Source: Hyphodiscus hymeniophilus
Lineage: Eukaryota; Ascomycota; Leotiomycetes; Helotiales; Hyphodiscaceae
DNA length: 64,000 bases
Direction: 5' to 3'
NCBI GenBank assembly: GCA_016508695.1
Contig: VNKQ01000011.1
Span: 496,001 to 560,000 of the forward strand
This document shows, piece after piece, positions 18,699-30,741 of the stretch (position 1 is its first letter; the number at the start of each line of letters is the position of its first letter). The notes beneath the pieces were generated by a model. That model was given only the letters and a program-made list of their open reading frames with translations, ran no database searches and was not told where the DNA came from. Made by a program: the position numbers and the translations under genes.

Positions 18699-21600
18699 AT
18701 GTCTACGCCCGTACGCGAAAAGGAGCAATACTCTTTCCCCGCCTTCGAACCTAACCAATCTGCGAACGTGCCACTGGAAAGACAATCTTCAGAAGAAGAT
18801 GGAACTCTACAAGGCGAACCTCCTGACGATGCCATAGACGATAACCACCTTCGAGTTACAACAAGCTATGCTAAAGGCTTTGAATACCTCGATCGCCCAG
18901 ACCGCTCTCCGAAGTCTCCCTCAGCCCAGCGCGAGCAATCTCAACGCCTCGATGATGATCTCGAAGTGTTACGGGCGGAGCGTGTGGTCTCCAATGCAGA
19001 GCAGGATAGCGTGGGCAGGTCGAAGTCGATGGCAAGATCGAGGTCCAGAACAAATGCTGAGCCTGTAGACGACTTCGACATTGGGACCACACCTATACAT
19101 GAGAAGACCAAGATCTATCAACCACCGGCAAACCCTACAACGAATATTGCCAAGTTCTTCAAGAAGATCCATAACACGAGCTTCTTGGTTCGGTATTTCT
19201 TCTATATCACCCCTCTTGTTCTTTTGCTACTTATTCCTCTTCTTTTTGGCCTGCTCCTGTTCAAGCAGGCTACTGTCGGAGGAGTGAGGCTATTCTGGTT
19301 TGGTATTTGGCTTGAAATTGTTTGGCTGACTCTATGGGCTTCACGAGTAAGGTTACCCGACAGTAGGCTTCCATTTTATTAACAGATATCAGATCATATC
19401 GAAATGGATTCCCTGGCCCATGGGTATGGTTTCAAGTCTTTTCACGAACAATGCAAAGAAATGGAGGGATCTAGGCAAGGCATTGGAAGTTCCGGCCACA
19501 CTTTTTTTCTGGGTGCTCGCCGTCGAGATCTCATTCCTCCCAACTATGAAGAACCATCATTTGGACGGCAGTAAGGGCACCAGGCCATGGGAACTGATTG
19601 TCAATAAGATCATCATATCTATGCTTATTGGAGCGGCTTTAAATTTCGTGGAGAAGATCATCATTCAACTTATTGCCATATCTTTTCATCTACGAACATA
19701 TAGCGATCGAATCGAGATCAACAAATTCCAGATTGCCAGTTTGGTGAAGCTGTACAACTACTCGAAGGAGAAGATTGCAATGGACGACTCGGAGTTTGAG
19801 ACTACTCATACTGGACCCTCATCAGGAGCTCGAACGCCGATGCAATACGTCAACAAGGCCCAGAAGAATGCTCTACACGCTTTCAACCGAGTTGGTGACG
19901 TTGCAGGAAAAGTCGCTGGAGACTTCACTGGTAGAGCTGTACATTCCAGCACACACCCTCAGCAAGTGTAAGTTTGGCCAACATCGAAACACAAGGGTCG
20001 TACTAAGTCATAACAGTGTTCTCCAGCTTCTCGGCAGTACCACAGGTTCACAAGTTTTAGCCCGTCGTTTGTATCGCACCTTCGTACATGAGGACTCCGA
20101 CACAGTTCAGTCAGATGACCTCCGCCCTTCGTTCGATAATGATGATGAAGCCGATGCTGCTTTCACCATGTTCGACAAGGACTTGAATGGCGATATTTCG
20201 ATGGAAGAGCTAGAAGCAGTCTGTGTAGAGATTGGTCGAGAACGAAAGGCTATCACTGCGTCGCTCAAGGATCTCGACTCCGTTGTGTCTAAGCTTGACC
20301 ATGTGTTGCTAGCCATCGTCGCAATCATCACGATATTGGTCTTTGTTTCGATTATTTCGACTTCGGCTGCCACGGCCATTACATCACTTGGATCAACAGT
20401 CTTGGCTCTATCTTGGCTTCTTCAGGCTACCGCTCAAGAGTTTTTACAATCCATCATTTTCGTCTTCGTCAAGCACCCCTTCGATGTTGGGGACCGTGTC
20501 ACGATTTACGGAAATACTGGTTCTATGATGAGAGGAGATGATTACTTCGTCAAGGAGATATCCCTCCTTTTCACCGAGTTCAAAAAGATGGAGGGCCATG
20601 TTGTGCAGGCTCCAAATTCCTACCTCAACACGCTCTTCATCCTCAATCAACGCCGCTCTGGAGGTCTGGCTGAAGCTGTACCAGTAACCGTCAAATTTGG
20701 TACTACTCTCGAACAGATAGAAACTCTGCGTAATCGTCTACTTGAATTCGTCGGTGCCGAGAATCGTGAGTATCAGAAGAACATACTAACGGAACTCACA
20801 ACCATCTACGAAGCCTACTCTATCACCCTCAATGTAGTGTTCTTCTATAAATCCAACTGGCAAAACGAACTCCTCCGTCTTCAACGCCGTAACAAGTTCA
20901 TCTGCGCAATGATGGTCACAATGCAGGAACTCGGCATAGAGGGACCACGCAGGATGTTGGCAGGAGCCGCTCCAGAATATCCGGTGTATCTCAACGACGC
21001 ATATCCCCACCAATCAACATCATCCGACGAACCTCCTCCAGCAGGCCCGGGACCTAGCTCTGGAAGCCTCGCCCACGAGACATCCAGCGAGGGTACCTTC
21101 CAAGCCTCTCAACCAACGTATCCAGCGACTGGGCCTCCAATCCAACCCGTGCCTCTGAACAACCATCCCTCCATTCTCCGCAACAGGAATGGCCCCTCTG
21201 ACTCCCGCAACCGTGGCGAATCCATCTCTCAGATGGGTAGAAGGGTAGATTTCTCCCTCGGCATGTCCTCTATTTCTTCGGGCGCAGATTTTGGAGACGT
21301 CTATGAAGACCTTCGTCCCAAACTCCCGCCTTCCATTATTAAAACGTCCCCGTCTCCTGGTCCTGGTCGCGGGTCGAAAGAAAGCGGGCGCCCATCTAAT
21401 GACACGGACAGCTTGGCGCGGACGACTTCGCGAGACTCTATGGGCAGGGTACCAAGTTCGCAGAGTAATCGTACCCACCGCAACCGTTTCTTCCCGCGTG
21501 GTCGTTCCAAGCTTGGAACAGCCGAGGAAGGCACGGATCTCGATGACTTGGAAGCTGGAACAAGAGAGTTTGCTATGACTGACATGCCTGATATTCCGGA

Positions 21601-21868
21601 GGCTAGTGGAGACAACAGTGCGAGCTGGGGGAAGAACACCGAGAAAGAAGCGTTGGAAAGAGCTGAAACTGGACAAGCTGGGCTGGGAACGGGAAGGAAG
21701 AGAGCTGGAACCACCGATGGAGCTGCGAGTGGGAGGATCGATCCTAGGAGTGGGCTCGTAAGTCCGCAGGCTGTACAGAGGGATAGTGCATTCGAGAGGG
21801 GAGATTTACCGATGGCTGATGTGAGAGGGGTTAGGAGGGCTGCGACGGAGAAAATAGTGCGGTTTTAG
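18699..21868 (+). CDS. MscS-family mechanosensitive channel with EF-hand (Msy1/2 type)
   Basis: CDS join(18699..19346,19393..19967,20017..21868), 1024 aa. Intron 1 (46 nt) uses the second AG (ATATCAG|ATC), which restores ASR-IISKWIPWPMG; the first AG would shift the frame. Fungal Msy proteins are Ca2+-regulated channels of the endoplasmic reticulum acting in hypo-osmotic shock. Seen: a hydrophilic N-terminus, hydrophobic helices from about residue 165 (FLVRYFFYITPLVLLLLIP), SLFTNNAKKWRDLG, an EF-hand loop DKDLNGDISMEE at about 461-472, more membrane segments, and the MscS core with FIFVKHPFDVGDRV. A long low-complexity Ser/Pro/Arg-rich C-terminal tail starts around residue 740. Calcium gating is known for the family; nothing here contradicts it. 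Confidence 0.92.
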
Positions 21869-22328
21869 GGGTGTATATATGGAAGGAACGTTGGCGTGGG
21901 GTGGTGTTTGAGATTGAATCCTTAGCGGGAGTATTGCATGGTTGGTGTTGATAGAAGGACAGATTAGATGGGATGACGATCATAGAGCTGATGACTTAGA
22001 AGGCATATCGCCACCAGTTGGCTATTCAAAATAGCTAACACACCTTGAACACATCTTTTCCTGCAGATATACGAAGCAGTTCCTCGTCTTCTGGGCCTAC
22101 AATAGCTCTACTCCGATCGAGTTCAAACGAATGACGGTTACGATGATACTCAGAAGCTCTCATACACCCAGCAGCGAAGTTTTGCTCTCTTAATCCGAAA
22201 AATGTCACTTCCTTTCCCTTCTAGTCTCCACAGCATAAGAAAAGCTTCAATCAATTTTGAGTATGTACAATTTATCTCCCACGTATCCATATTTACACTT
22301 TCCACTCTTTTCTCTAGCACATTTCGTA
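21869..22328. other. intergenic, convergent
   Basis: 460 bp between the 3' ends of the MscS gene and the cellulase. No gene features seen. Confidence 0.6.
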
Positions 22329-23992
22329 TCACAGACATTGAGAGTACCAAGGATTCGAGTAGGTGCACGTCGTACCGGCTGCACAAACGGTTGGGCCGGT
22401 GTATCCAGTCCCCGCGCATTGCCCCCAGTGAGGCGAGATTCCCGAAGCCGTCGACGTGGCCGGCTTACTGCTGCTAGTCGTGGAGGTCTTCGAAGTCGTC
22501 GTGGCGGTGCTTCTCACCGAGCTCGTCGTCGTCTTCAGCGTGCTCGAAGACCTCGAAGCGCTCGAACTGCTCTTCGTCGACGTGCTCGATCCCTTCGAGC
22601 TCGAGCTCGAGCTCGAGATGCTCCCCACCACACCACCCGGCCCACGAAGATTGCTGATCCCACTGCTCTGCAGGCCCGACGGCAGCAGCGGCTCGATTTC
22701 CGCAAGCCATACCGTCTCGTACATGCCCGGCGCCCCGCCCGTGGCGAGGGAGTTCGGCTCCAGACTCCCCCACTGCATGGAGCTCGCGCAGCACGCGCTG
22801 CTGGTCCCCCAGAACGGGCCCGCGGCCCACGCCGTCCAGCCGATGTATTCCGGGTTCTCGGCCATGTAGTTGATGATGTCGGCGACGTAGGGCGCGCACT
22901 GGGTGCCGTTGGCGGCGCCGAACTCGGTGATCATCGCCTTCAGCCCGTACTGCTGCAGCCAGGAGGTCAGCGGCGCGAGGTACGAGGACGCCAGAGAGCT
23001 GCAGGTGATCTGGCTGCCCGAGAAGTCGCTGTCCAGGTACTCGTGGATGTCGATCGCGGTGTTGTTCACCGGGTCGCGGAGCTGGTACATGACTGCGCTG
23101 GAGGCGGGCGAGTTGCCGGTGTAATCCTGCGTCCAGGAGTGGCCGCCCGTGTAGCCGTTCCCGGGTGCGAGGATACTTATGGAAACGTCAGCATATTCCT
23201 GGTCTCTGCGTGTGCAGTTCAACGTACAGCTGATTTGCCCCGGCTGCCCGGATGGCGTTGATCGCAGCCTGATCATTTGCGAGAATCAGGTTGGTGTCCA
23301 TATCATGCGGCTATTGAGCGTCAATAAGCGTTCTGAGGCTCGGAATTCTGATTCCCTCACCTCGTTCATGAGACCGAAGATGACTTTCTCGTTGGTCGCG
23401 AATCTTCCAGCCAGCGTACCCCAGAACGTAGCGAATTGAGCAGTCGTTGCAGCTTTCGGATCCGTCGTGTCGCCGATGATGCTCCCAGTGGCGGGCTGTT
23501 GTGATGGGTCGTTGTATCTCATATAGTTATGGGGATCCAAAATAGCGTACGCTCCCTTTGTCACCGTGATATAGTTGATCGCGGCTGCGAACTCGTCGTA
23601 GTGCTGATAGCTATTCAATACCGACGGCTTTAACTTTGCAAAACTTTAGTACTTACTGTTTCATTGAAAGTCGATCCTAGCCCAGTGGCCACTGGACACA
23701 TGCGCTCCAGCAGGAAAGCAACACGGAACAGGTTGACTTTGTTCTGGTCGACGTAGATGTCGATGGCGGATTCGTTGATGAACTCATAATCGACTCCAAA
23801 CCGTCCAGGTAGTCCTGTGCCTGGAGTTGCTGTACTGCCTTGTGTTCATTAGTACGGGCTCATTTATTCAAGTAGTCTGTCCATACTGTAGACTCCAAAT
23901 TCTCCTCCAGACTCAGCAACACCTGCGTAATAGATAGTAGCTGCTGCTCTCGCAGCAAGCAAAGCCAGAGCAGGAAGACTTCTGTAGAACAT
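22329..23992 (-). CDS. secreted GH5 endoglucanase with C-terminal CBM1
   Basis: CDS complement(join(22329..23175,23228..23310,23361..23603,23657..23838,23887..23992)), 486 aa, four introns of 48-53 nt. Role: extracellular endo-beta-1,4-glucanase cutting internal bonds of cellulose. Seen: a signal peptide MFYRSLPALALLAARAAA, then YYAGVAESGGEFGVY; the GH5 fold with NLFRVAFLLERM and LDPHNYMRY; acid/base Glu177 in MNEPHDM, formed across intron 3; nucleophile Glu289 in MITEFGAANG; a Ser/Thr linker; and a CBM1 at about 452-486 with its Cys pattern (HWGQCAG...TYSNPWYSQCL). The last exon is strongly GC-rich compared with both neighbours. The acceptor of intron 1 has an alternative 10 nt downstream that would change two residues. 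The large plus-strand frames here are antisense shadows. Confidence 0.93.
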
Positions 23993-25489
23993 CTTTCAAC
24001 CTAGCCGTCGAGGGTTTTATCCGAGAATATCTTAGAGAAAATCTCGAGGAGGTTCACAAAGACACCATAGGCATCAGGAGTCCGGCATGATTTTATTCAG
24101 ATGCAGCCGAAAACCTCTAAAAGGCCCAGGAATCATCGGATCGTCGCCTCGTCGGATAAAGCAATCTCACTAACTTCTGCTCCCGGTAGAATAAGGACCG
24201 TACAGAATGTACAAGGTGTAGGAGCATTGTGCCTGAGTTATCCTTCCCCTGGGTCATGAGATCGAGCACTTCAAGTGCCGGGTGGAAGGTACGCGCTACG
24301 GAGTGCCAGCTTCCGCCGGAATCGTCGCACCGAGTGCCCAAGGCATGCATTGATAGAGAGCCTAATACTAATATACTTAAGTGCTGGGCTGAGGATATCT
24401 GATGTTTATGACAACCACTCTATTTAGATGGGAATGGGATAAACTGTCCGAATTCAAAAACCATTCCCCTGAAGGCGGCTGGCGTAGGTGGCTACAGGGT
24501 GGTCTATCAGGTATCTCGGCTAATATTGCGGGGTGGTGGGGTGTGAGGTACAGTAGGATACTCCTGGACGTCCAATAGGGAAGAAAATCATGCCACTGAA
24601 CAGAACCAGCAGCAGGTGAGATTCTTGATTGAAGGTAGAGAATCATACACCTTGCATGCAAAAGGAGGAGACTCACTCATCGCCCTGCAATCTTTCTCAC
24701 CTCGTCTGATATTGAGCCTCAAAGCCTGCCTTCTCGCTGATCCTGACCCTGAGCGGTTCTTCAAAGCACTTCTATTTAGTTCAGATACTCACTAAGGCGC
24801 AGGCAATGTTTCTCCACCAAACTGCCTCCTTTACCGGACCACTAAAAACAGAGCTTTGAAGGCTTCTATCTCTGCGGTCATCCAGAAATCTGCAAGTGCG
24901 GCTTTGGCAACTTGCGATGGGAACAGGAATTGTATTGGGGACTGGACCGAGGGGTCAACGCAGCTCTACCCCACGTTTAGATCAGCCCGCTTGGCGGGTG
25001 CCGCCTTATTTTTTGCTCGGGGTACCAACTCTTGACTTTCTCTTCTTTTGCTTGGTAGAACCATGTCTAAACGAGACCAAACAGTTATGACTATTCGTTA
25101 CAATTTGGTGCAAACGTCGCCACAGTATCTTAGCCTGTAGCCCTCGTATTATTCAGGCTATCACTATTCACCCCCAATATTATTCATATCGTTCAAATGC
25201 TATATGCCGACTTGGTATTGTTTTTCAAACATAATACTACAAGCAAGGCTGTTTCAACATCAAAAGCAATGCATGGTTTGTAACAGGCGTTGTTGAGGGT
25301 GGCGGCGGTCATCAAAAGGCTACCCGCGGCGGAACGAAGACCCAAAAAAGAAAGAGAAGGCCAGGTGACGATAAACTTTGGCAACATATATAAAATCAGA
25401 ACAATAGTCATTACTAATGATGCTTCTATGAGCAGGTACCTTGACGTTCGACCCCGCAAACTCCGACTCTTTCGACCCTCTCGACCTCT
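23993..25489. other. intergenic, 1.5 kb
   Basis: Between the cellulase promoter and the 3' end of an SDR gene. Several short frames, none with domain features, codon bias or a sensible start; no repeat recognised. Confidence 0.55.
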
Positions 25490-26372
25490 TTAGAACTGGA
25501 CTCCCGTACACAGAGCCCCGTCAACAACCACATTCGTGCCGCTAATAAATGAAGCCCTTTCGCTCGCAAGGAAGAGCACGGTATTGGCGATTTCTTCGGG
25601 CTTTCCCATTCTGCCCATGGGGTTTTTCGCCATCTGAGCTTTAAAGAGCTCCGGATTACCCTTCTCTACGCCTCCCCAAACGCCATCAGCAATGTAAATG
25701 TTCCCCGGGCTAACAGTGTTTGATCTGACCCCTTTCGGAGCAAGAGTATGGGCAAGTTGTGACGTGTAGTGAATGATTGCAGCCTTGAATGTTCCGTAAG
25801 GCCCGGGGGCCGTGAAGTCCACGTCGCGGCCGGACACTGAGGAAATTGTGATGATGTTCCCTTTCGATTTTTCAAGGTGTGGCAAACATGCATTTACCAA
25901 GAAAACCGTGCCCATGATATCAGTCTGGTAAGCCAGGGCCCATGACTCAGGCTCATTGGGCATTGAAAGGCTGGAAACGTTTGACACAACAATGTCAATT
26001 GCCTTCTCAGCTGCAGCAATCTCTTTGATCCACTTCTCCACTTGCTCTTGCTTTGAAATATCCACTACAGCTCCTGAGACTGTACTTGAAGTCTCGGCTG
26101 CTGAAGACTTGAGGGAGATCTCGGTGGACTTTACTTCGCTCTCTGTTCTGGAGCAGAAATGAACATGTGCTCCTTCTGAGATACTAAGTTGAAGCTGTCA
26201 GTCTCTTGGTAGACATAAAATACACCTGCAGTCACATACAAAGCTTCAACAATGGCTTTTCCGATCCCCCTGCTACCCCCTTGTTTTTCGGTCAGTTTCC
26301 TCAATGTCGATGAGGTTGACCTCGAGACTTACCTGTCACAACCACAACCTTTCCTTCTAAATTCAGCTGCAT
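25490..26372 (-). CDS. short-chain dehydrogenase/reductase
   Basis: CDS complement(join(25490..26183,26240..26279,26333..26372)), 257 aa. Two introns cut the cofactor-binding region into 40-nt exons. Seen: MQLNLEGKVVVVTGGSRGIG with TGGSRGIG at 13-20, VSNVSS in place of the usual NAG, catalytic Ser in ISSVSGRDVDF, the Tyr-x3-Lys motif YGTFK, VRSNTVSPGNIY, and C-terminal SGTNVVVDGALCTGVQF. It resembles bacterial-type 3-oxoacyl-ACP or sugar dehydrogenase SDRs found widely in fungal secondary metabolism. No biosynthetic core gene is nearby, so no pathway can be assigned. Donor and acceptor choices are consistent in phase and with the family alignment. Confidence 0.88.
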
Positions 26373-27230
26373 CTCGTGAAACCTGATGCTGGGACAAGTC
26401 TCAAATTCTCAAGTCTCTGTTCCACTTTGTAGAAAAATGAGGAAGGTCAAAGTCGAGAGGAAGAAGGCATATTGCGTCCAAGAGAAAGCAACCCCGCATC
26501 CACTCACTCGCTATCTAATCTCCATCACAATAGTGGGGTAGCTTTCATGTTGTGAGCGGAACTCCTATCTAGTGCATATTTATGAAGTTCTAAGTGACCT
26601 CATAGCAATGAAACTGCGCCTGGCTAGAAAAAAAAATGTCGCAAGCTTGGTATATATAGAAAGACGACTTACCAGGCTCAGCGGGAAATGAATGCACTGC
26701 AAATATCTACGCAAACCACAGCCCCGCTACCAGGCGAGGGGTCTCACAACCACGTCTTGTCCCTCGATTGCCAAAAACGCCTTATTGACCCGTTGGGCAG
26801 AGCTGTAATTTCATGTGCTTTTAAGAATTCCGCGGTTAATGCCTTAGGTAACGATCTTACACTATTTGTGGAGCAGGACCAAATAGGGACAATTCTCGAA
26901 AGTCGCCGACTTGGAACCCGCCGACCGAGCTTACTTCCGGAAATACGAAGGTACAACCGGCGACTAATAATAAGATCTGGGCTCTCCTGCTTGAATGGAA
27001 TCAATATTAGACTAAGAGTTAAGCTTAAGCTGATAACGGCAGCCATGAGCAGCCTTGGCTAGTGTGTGGGGGCTACGAGTAGGGTTCACGTAAGCTCGCC
27101 TATATGGCCTGGAAGGCATGTATATAAAAGGAAGCCAGCTCCATTTCTTGATTCAAATAGCGGTGAACATCGAGCAGAAATCTCTTGACTTTCACATTTC
27201 CCAATCATCGTTATCCTGCCTTTGAACAAG
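26373..27230. other. divergent intergenic region
   Basis: Between an SDR and an acetyltransferase-like gene, with no gene of its own. It contains the inverted pair AGTCGCCG / CGGCGACT (about 26911 and 26958) and a TATA-like box at 27121. Confidence 0.5.
27121..27130 (+). promoter_or_regulatory. TATA-like box
   Basis: TATATAAAAG about 100 bp upstream of ATG 27231, a usual distance for a fungal TATA element. Confidence 0.5.
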
Positions 27231-28306
27231 ATGGCTGTCGCCTTCGTTCCGTCACCGAAGAACCCTATCAAGATCAGTCCTAGATATGAGGTCCGACAAC
27301 TTACACCCCAGGATTCCTTGTGGGCTAAAGCTATCGTGTGTCACAGCAACAGCTTTCACTCCCCTGTGTGGTCCTATGTGTATACAGAGGGCAAAGTGGA
27401 GCGAGTCCATTCATTCATGGACGCTTCTAGTTACCTGGTCAACCACTGCATTGACTCCGGGATGTCATTCGGAGTTTTTGACCTTGAATACAAGTTCAAG
27501 AGACCAGAATCCGAAGCAACTGGGGGAAAACTGTACTGGGATTTCAATGAACTTGACATAGACGGCCCGAAGATGTTAGAACAGATGGATTTCCCGCTTT
27601 GTTCCGTGGCGCTGGCGTACGATGGAATCAATGAGCTCGACATGGCCAAAATGATGCCAATGATGGCAGTTATACCACTATTTGGGGTTATTTTTGGCAG
27701 TCTGATGGCCGCTGATAAACGTGACCCGGCATCATGGAAGCCCAAAGGACCGAGGGAGGTATTGTTCAGGGGTGGCACATCGACTAGGGCGGACTACGAG
27801 GGCGAAGGGCTTATGAAGAACCTGTCGCAGTGGCTCATGAGACAAGCTGCTCTGACTGGCCTCCGCGCCATCCAGATAGAATGTGCCCACGAAGCAGTCA
27901 CTCACGTGGTAAGGATATTTTGTTTATGCAAATTTCTCTCCCGATCCTTATTAATCCTCCTGAATCTTCCATTACGTACCTCCAGCTGGCCTCATCCCAA
28001 TGTCCTTTCCCGGCTCCCAAAATCCTCAACTTGCTCTTAGAATACCGTAAGATCAGGAGATTGCTGACTCCTTATCTTCTAGTGGCTTCACCCACCCGCA
28101 CCCTTCAAAGCCGAGTTGGTCGGATCGTTTGATACTAAGTCGTATACGGTAGAAGGTGAAGACGGAAAGGTCACTCATCCTTTCGGGGAAGGAAAGCAAG
28201 TCACGACCAAAGTTTTCGTTACATTGGTGAGTATTTCCGGGCAAAAGTCGCCGTCGACCAGGGTACTGGGAATTTAAGTGCTGACGCAAGAATTGCCTTC
28301 CAGTAA
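27231..28306 (+). CDS. GNAT acetyltransferase-like fungal protein
   Basis: CDS join(27231..27908,28083..28226,28304..28306), 274 aa. It begins MAVAFVPSPKNPIKISPRYEV and contains a conserved fungal pattern (WSYVYTEGKVERVHSF, LYWDFNELDIDGP, RGGTSTRADYEGEGLMKNL) that I associate with GNAT-fold proteins of unknown substrate. The acyl-CoA loop would be around the RADYEGEGLMKNLSQWLM helix. Intron 1 (174 nt) separates AVTHV from WLHPPAPF. The third exon is only the stop codon: the frame ends TTG, then an intron with a good GTGAGT donor, a CTGAC branch and a CTTCCAG acceptor, followed directly by TAA. If that intron stays in, translation would end at 28276 with 16 extra residues. Function is uncertain; gene reality is well supported. 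Confidence 0.75.
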
Positions 28307-29677
28307 AGGGGGGGTAACGATTAACTGTCTCAAGCATAGTTGAACAAGGGAAAGGGTCAAGAAAAGAGGTATGACTGTAAAAGAGATAACTCTCTCAGAT
28401 AGGCAAATCGGCAGCCCTACCCTCGGGAGTATCTGAGATTTAATCAGGAAAACCCCTAAGTAGCAACTTCATGCAGTGGCGGAAGGTACTAAAGCTACAC
28501 CCCAAGTGCCTAGCACCTGCTGGATTAGGGAGCGGACTGCCAATACCCCCCACCTGCATATAAATTCGATTCTCAATTACTTTTCTCACTTCTGTTCATT
28601 GACATGCCGCATTGCTCTCGTTATCCAGATGCGTGTCCTTCATGGACCTTGGTTGCATGCCTGTTAGAAACATAGTAAGGCTACGGAGGCGGTTATTGCA
28701 TCAAAGACTATTCGAAACTGTGTTTCAGCCTACAAGTTTTTCTCTTCTCGGAAGTTCGTTCAAAATAAAGCTATCTAGGCAGAAAAGTATGACAGCAACA
28801 ACAGCACTGCACGAGTTCCACGGGAACATCACGTGACCGTCCGCTATGCCAGCAGGTTGTTTTGGTTCGTAGAACAAAGCGGTCGGATTATAAGGTGGAG
28901 CAAAGAATCCCCGATGAGTGGCACCCGAAGAGTGAACATCTAATCTAACGGACGTCCTATGTTCTAAGAAAGTACCACAGCTTAGTATATTCAATATCGC
29001 ACATCTAAAGGGCACGGAAGATTGAAAGCTGATAAATCCACACGAAATAAGTAATTGAGTACATTGATATTTGAAATCCGCGAAAAAGCGCTAGGACCTA
29101 ATTCTTTTGGTATGTAAAGATCAAGTCCTAATAACCTTGTGTAACTTTCGGTGATAGGCGTTGCTTAATTGGGACAAAGCCGCGTTTACGTCCGTAGATT
29201 TAAAAGCAAGCAAGCCATTTGGACCGGTGGCTCGAAATGGAAGAAAAGGAAGAACCTATCTAGTGGTAAAGGTGGCGATGCTGATTAAGGTAATGCATTT
29301 GTGGCAGAAAGGTTTCTCGGATGTCTGCCAATGGGATAAGGGCCGCATATAGGAATCAATGCTTCATATTCCGCATACAGTAATAAGATTAGAAAGTCCG
29401 GTTGGAAATAGGGATGCAGAGTACAATCGGGATAGATATTGAGAGAAGCTTAATAGCAAAGAAAGAAGTAAATAATGAAGAGGCTCTGGAAATGAAATAT
29501 ATATATGTCAGGTTTGTCTTCCGGTAGATTCATGTCAATCTCATCACACGGCAAATTCATTCCTTGAAGCAAAGAATTGGACCAAGATTCTTAAGTCCTT
29601 GACGAACTTGAACGAATTGAAAGTCGCGCACTTCTTGGAAACAATTTCTCTCAAACAACAAAGAACTCTTAATTGAA
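28307..29677. other. intergenic, 1.4 kb
   Basis: AT-rich, with stretches of A-rich sequence (29380-29500) before the dehydrogenase gene. No gene recognised. Confidence 0.55.
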
Positions 29678-30741
29678 ATGACATACGATTTTCAAGTCTT
29701 CAAGGGTTCTCCTACTGGGGAGATCTTCCAGAGCAAAACCCAGCGACCCAAAGTTACCAGAGATGAAGTACTTTTAGATATTACCCACTCAGGTGTGTGT
29801 GGTACTGACGAGCATTTCAAATGGGTTGATATGGGACTCGGTCATGAGGGAGTCGGTATAGTGAAGGAAATTGGGCCTGAAGTAAAGACTTTGAAAATGT
29901 AGGAACATATCATAATCTTTCCCACAGACACCAATTGACGTATTCTAGCGGTGACCGTGTTGGATGGGGATACGTCGTGGAGACTTGTGGTGTTTGCAAC
30001 CAGTGTGTCCAAGGTAACATGGTCTATTGTACAGGCGGGAAGAAAGAATACGGAGTCGGCAATACTGACCAGGGATCCTTTGGAAGTGGAGCTGTCTGGA
30101 GAGAACAGAGTCTGTTCAAGGTTCCAGATGGACTTGCTTCAGACGTCGCCGCTCCCCTCATGTGCGCTGGAGTGACGGTCTGGGCCGCACTTGCTCGCCA
30201 CGGTCTCAAACCAACAGATGTGGTTGGTGTTGTGGGAATCGGAGGTCTCGGGCACTTAGCTATTCAGTTCGCAGCGAAGATGGGCTGCGAGGTTGTCGCG
30301 TTGAGTGGAACGGAAGAGAAGAGGAATGAAGCCTTCGAACTCGGCGCACATCACTTCGTCGCTACTAAAGGAGTCAAAGAACTCAGCGTCCCGCGAAAGA
30401 TCGACCACTTGCTTGTCACAACCTCAAAAATGCCAGACTGGGCCCAATATGACTCGATCCTTGCACCCATGGCCACCAACTACCCTTTGACCATCACTGA
30501 TTTCGAGGCGAAGCTGGAGATTCCATTCATGTCGTTTCTTCTTCAAGGGAGAAAGTTCATTGGTTCGACTGTCCCGCCGAAGATTGTTTATAAACAGATG
30601 CTCGAGTTTGCTGCACTGCATGGAGTCAAGCCAATCATTGAGAAGTTCCCAATGACGAGAGAAGGTGTCATTGAGAGTATGAAGCGTTTGGATGAGGGCA
30701 AGATAAGATATCGAGCAGTTTTATACGCGGAAGGTGCTTAG
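29678..30741 (+). CDS. zinc-dependent alcohol dehydrogenase (cinnamyl alcohol dehydrogenase type)
   Basis: CDS join(29678..29898,29949..30741), 337 aa, one 50-nt intron that joins LKI-GDRVGWGY. Medium-chain dehydrogenase/reductase of the NADP(H)-linked CAD/YqhD-like branch, interconverting alcohols and (aromatic) aldehydes. Seen: catalytic zinc ligands in HSGVCGTDEH and MGLGHEGVG, structural-zinc cysteines in CGVCNQCVQGNMVYC (C-x2-C-x2-C-x7-C), and Rossmann loop GIGGLGHLAIQFA. The N-terminal part is slightly shorter than usual between VCGTDEH and GHE. It is distinct from the polyol dehydrogenase at 7556-8847. A role in detoxifying plant phenolic aldehydes would be typical but is not shown by context. 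Confidence 0.9.

Noticed and set aside
21020..21676. Minus-strand frame of 218 codons
   Set aside because: Antisense to the low-complexity tail of the MscS channel; Arg/Ser-rich composition follows from that.
22257..23261. Long plus-strand open frame of 334 codons across the cellulase gene
   Set aside because: It is antisense to the GC-rich GH5-CBM1 exon, is Arg/Ala-rich as expected from reverse reading of biased codons, and has no domain. The minus-strand gene is certain.
25490..30741. Secondary-metabolite cluster (SDR, acetyltransferase-like, alcohol dehydrogenase, with a BVMO further on)
   Set aside because: No polyketide synthase, peptide synthetase, terpene cyclase or prenyltransferase is present, and the genes are far apart. 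Tailoring-type enzymes alone do not make a cluster.
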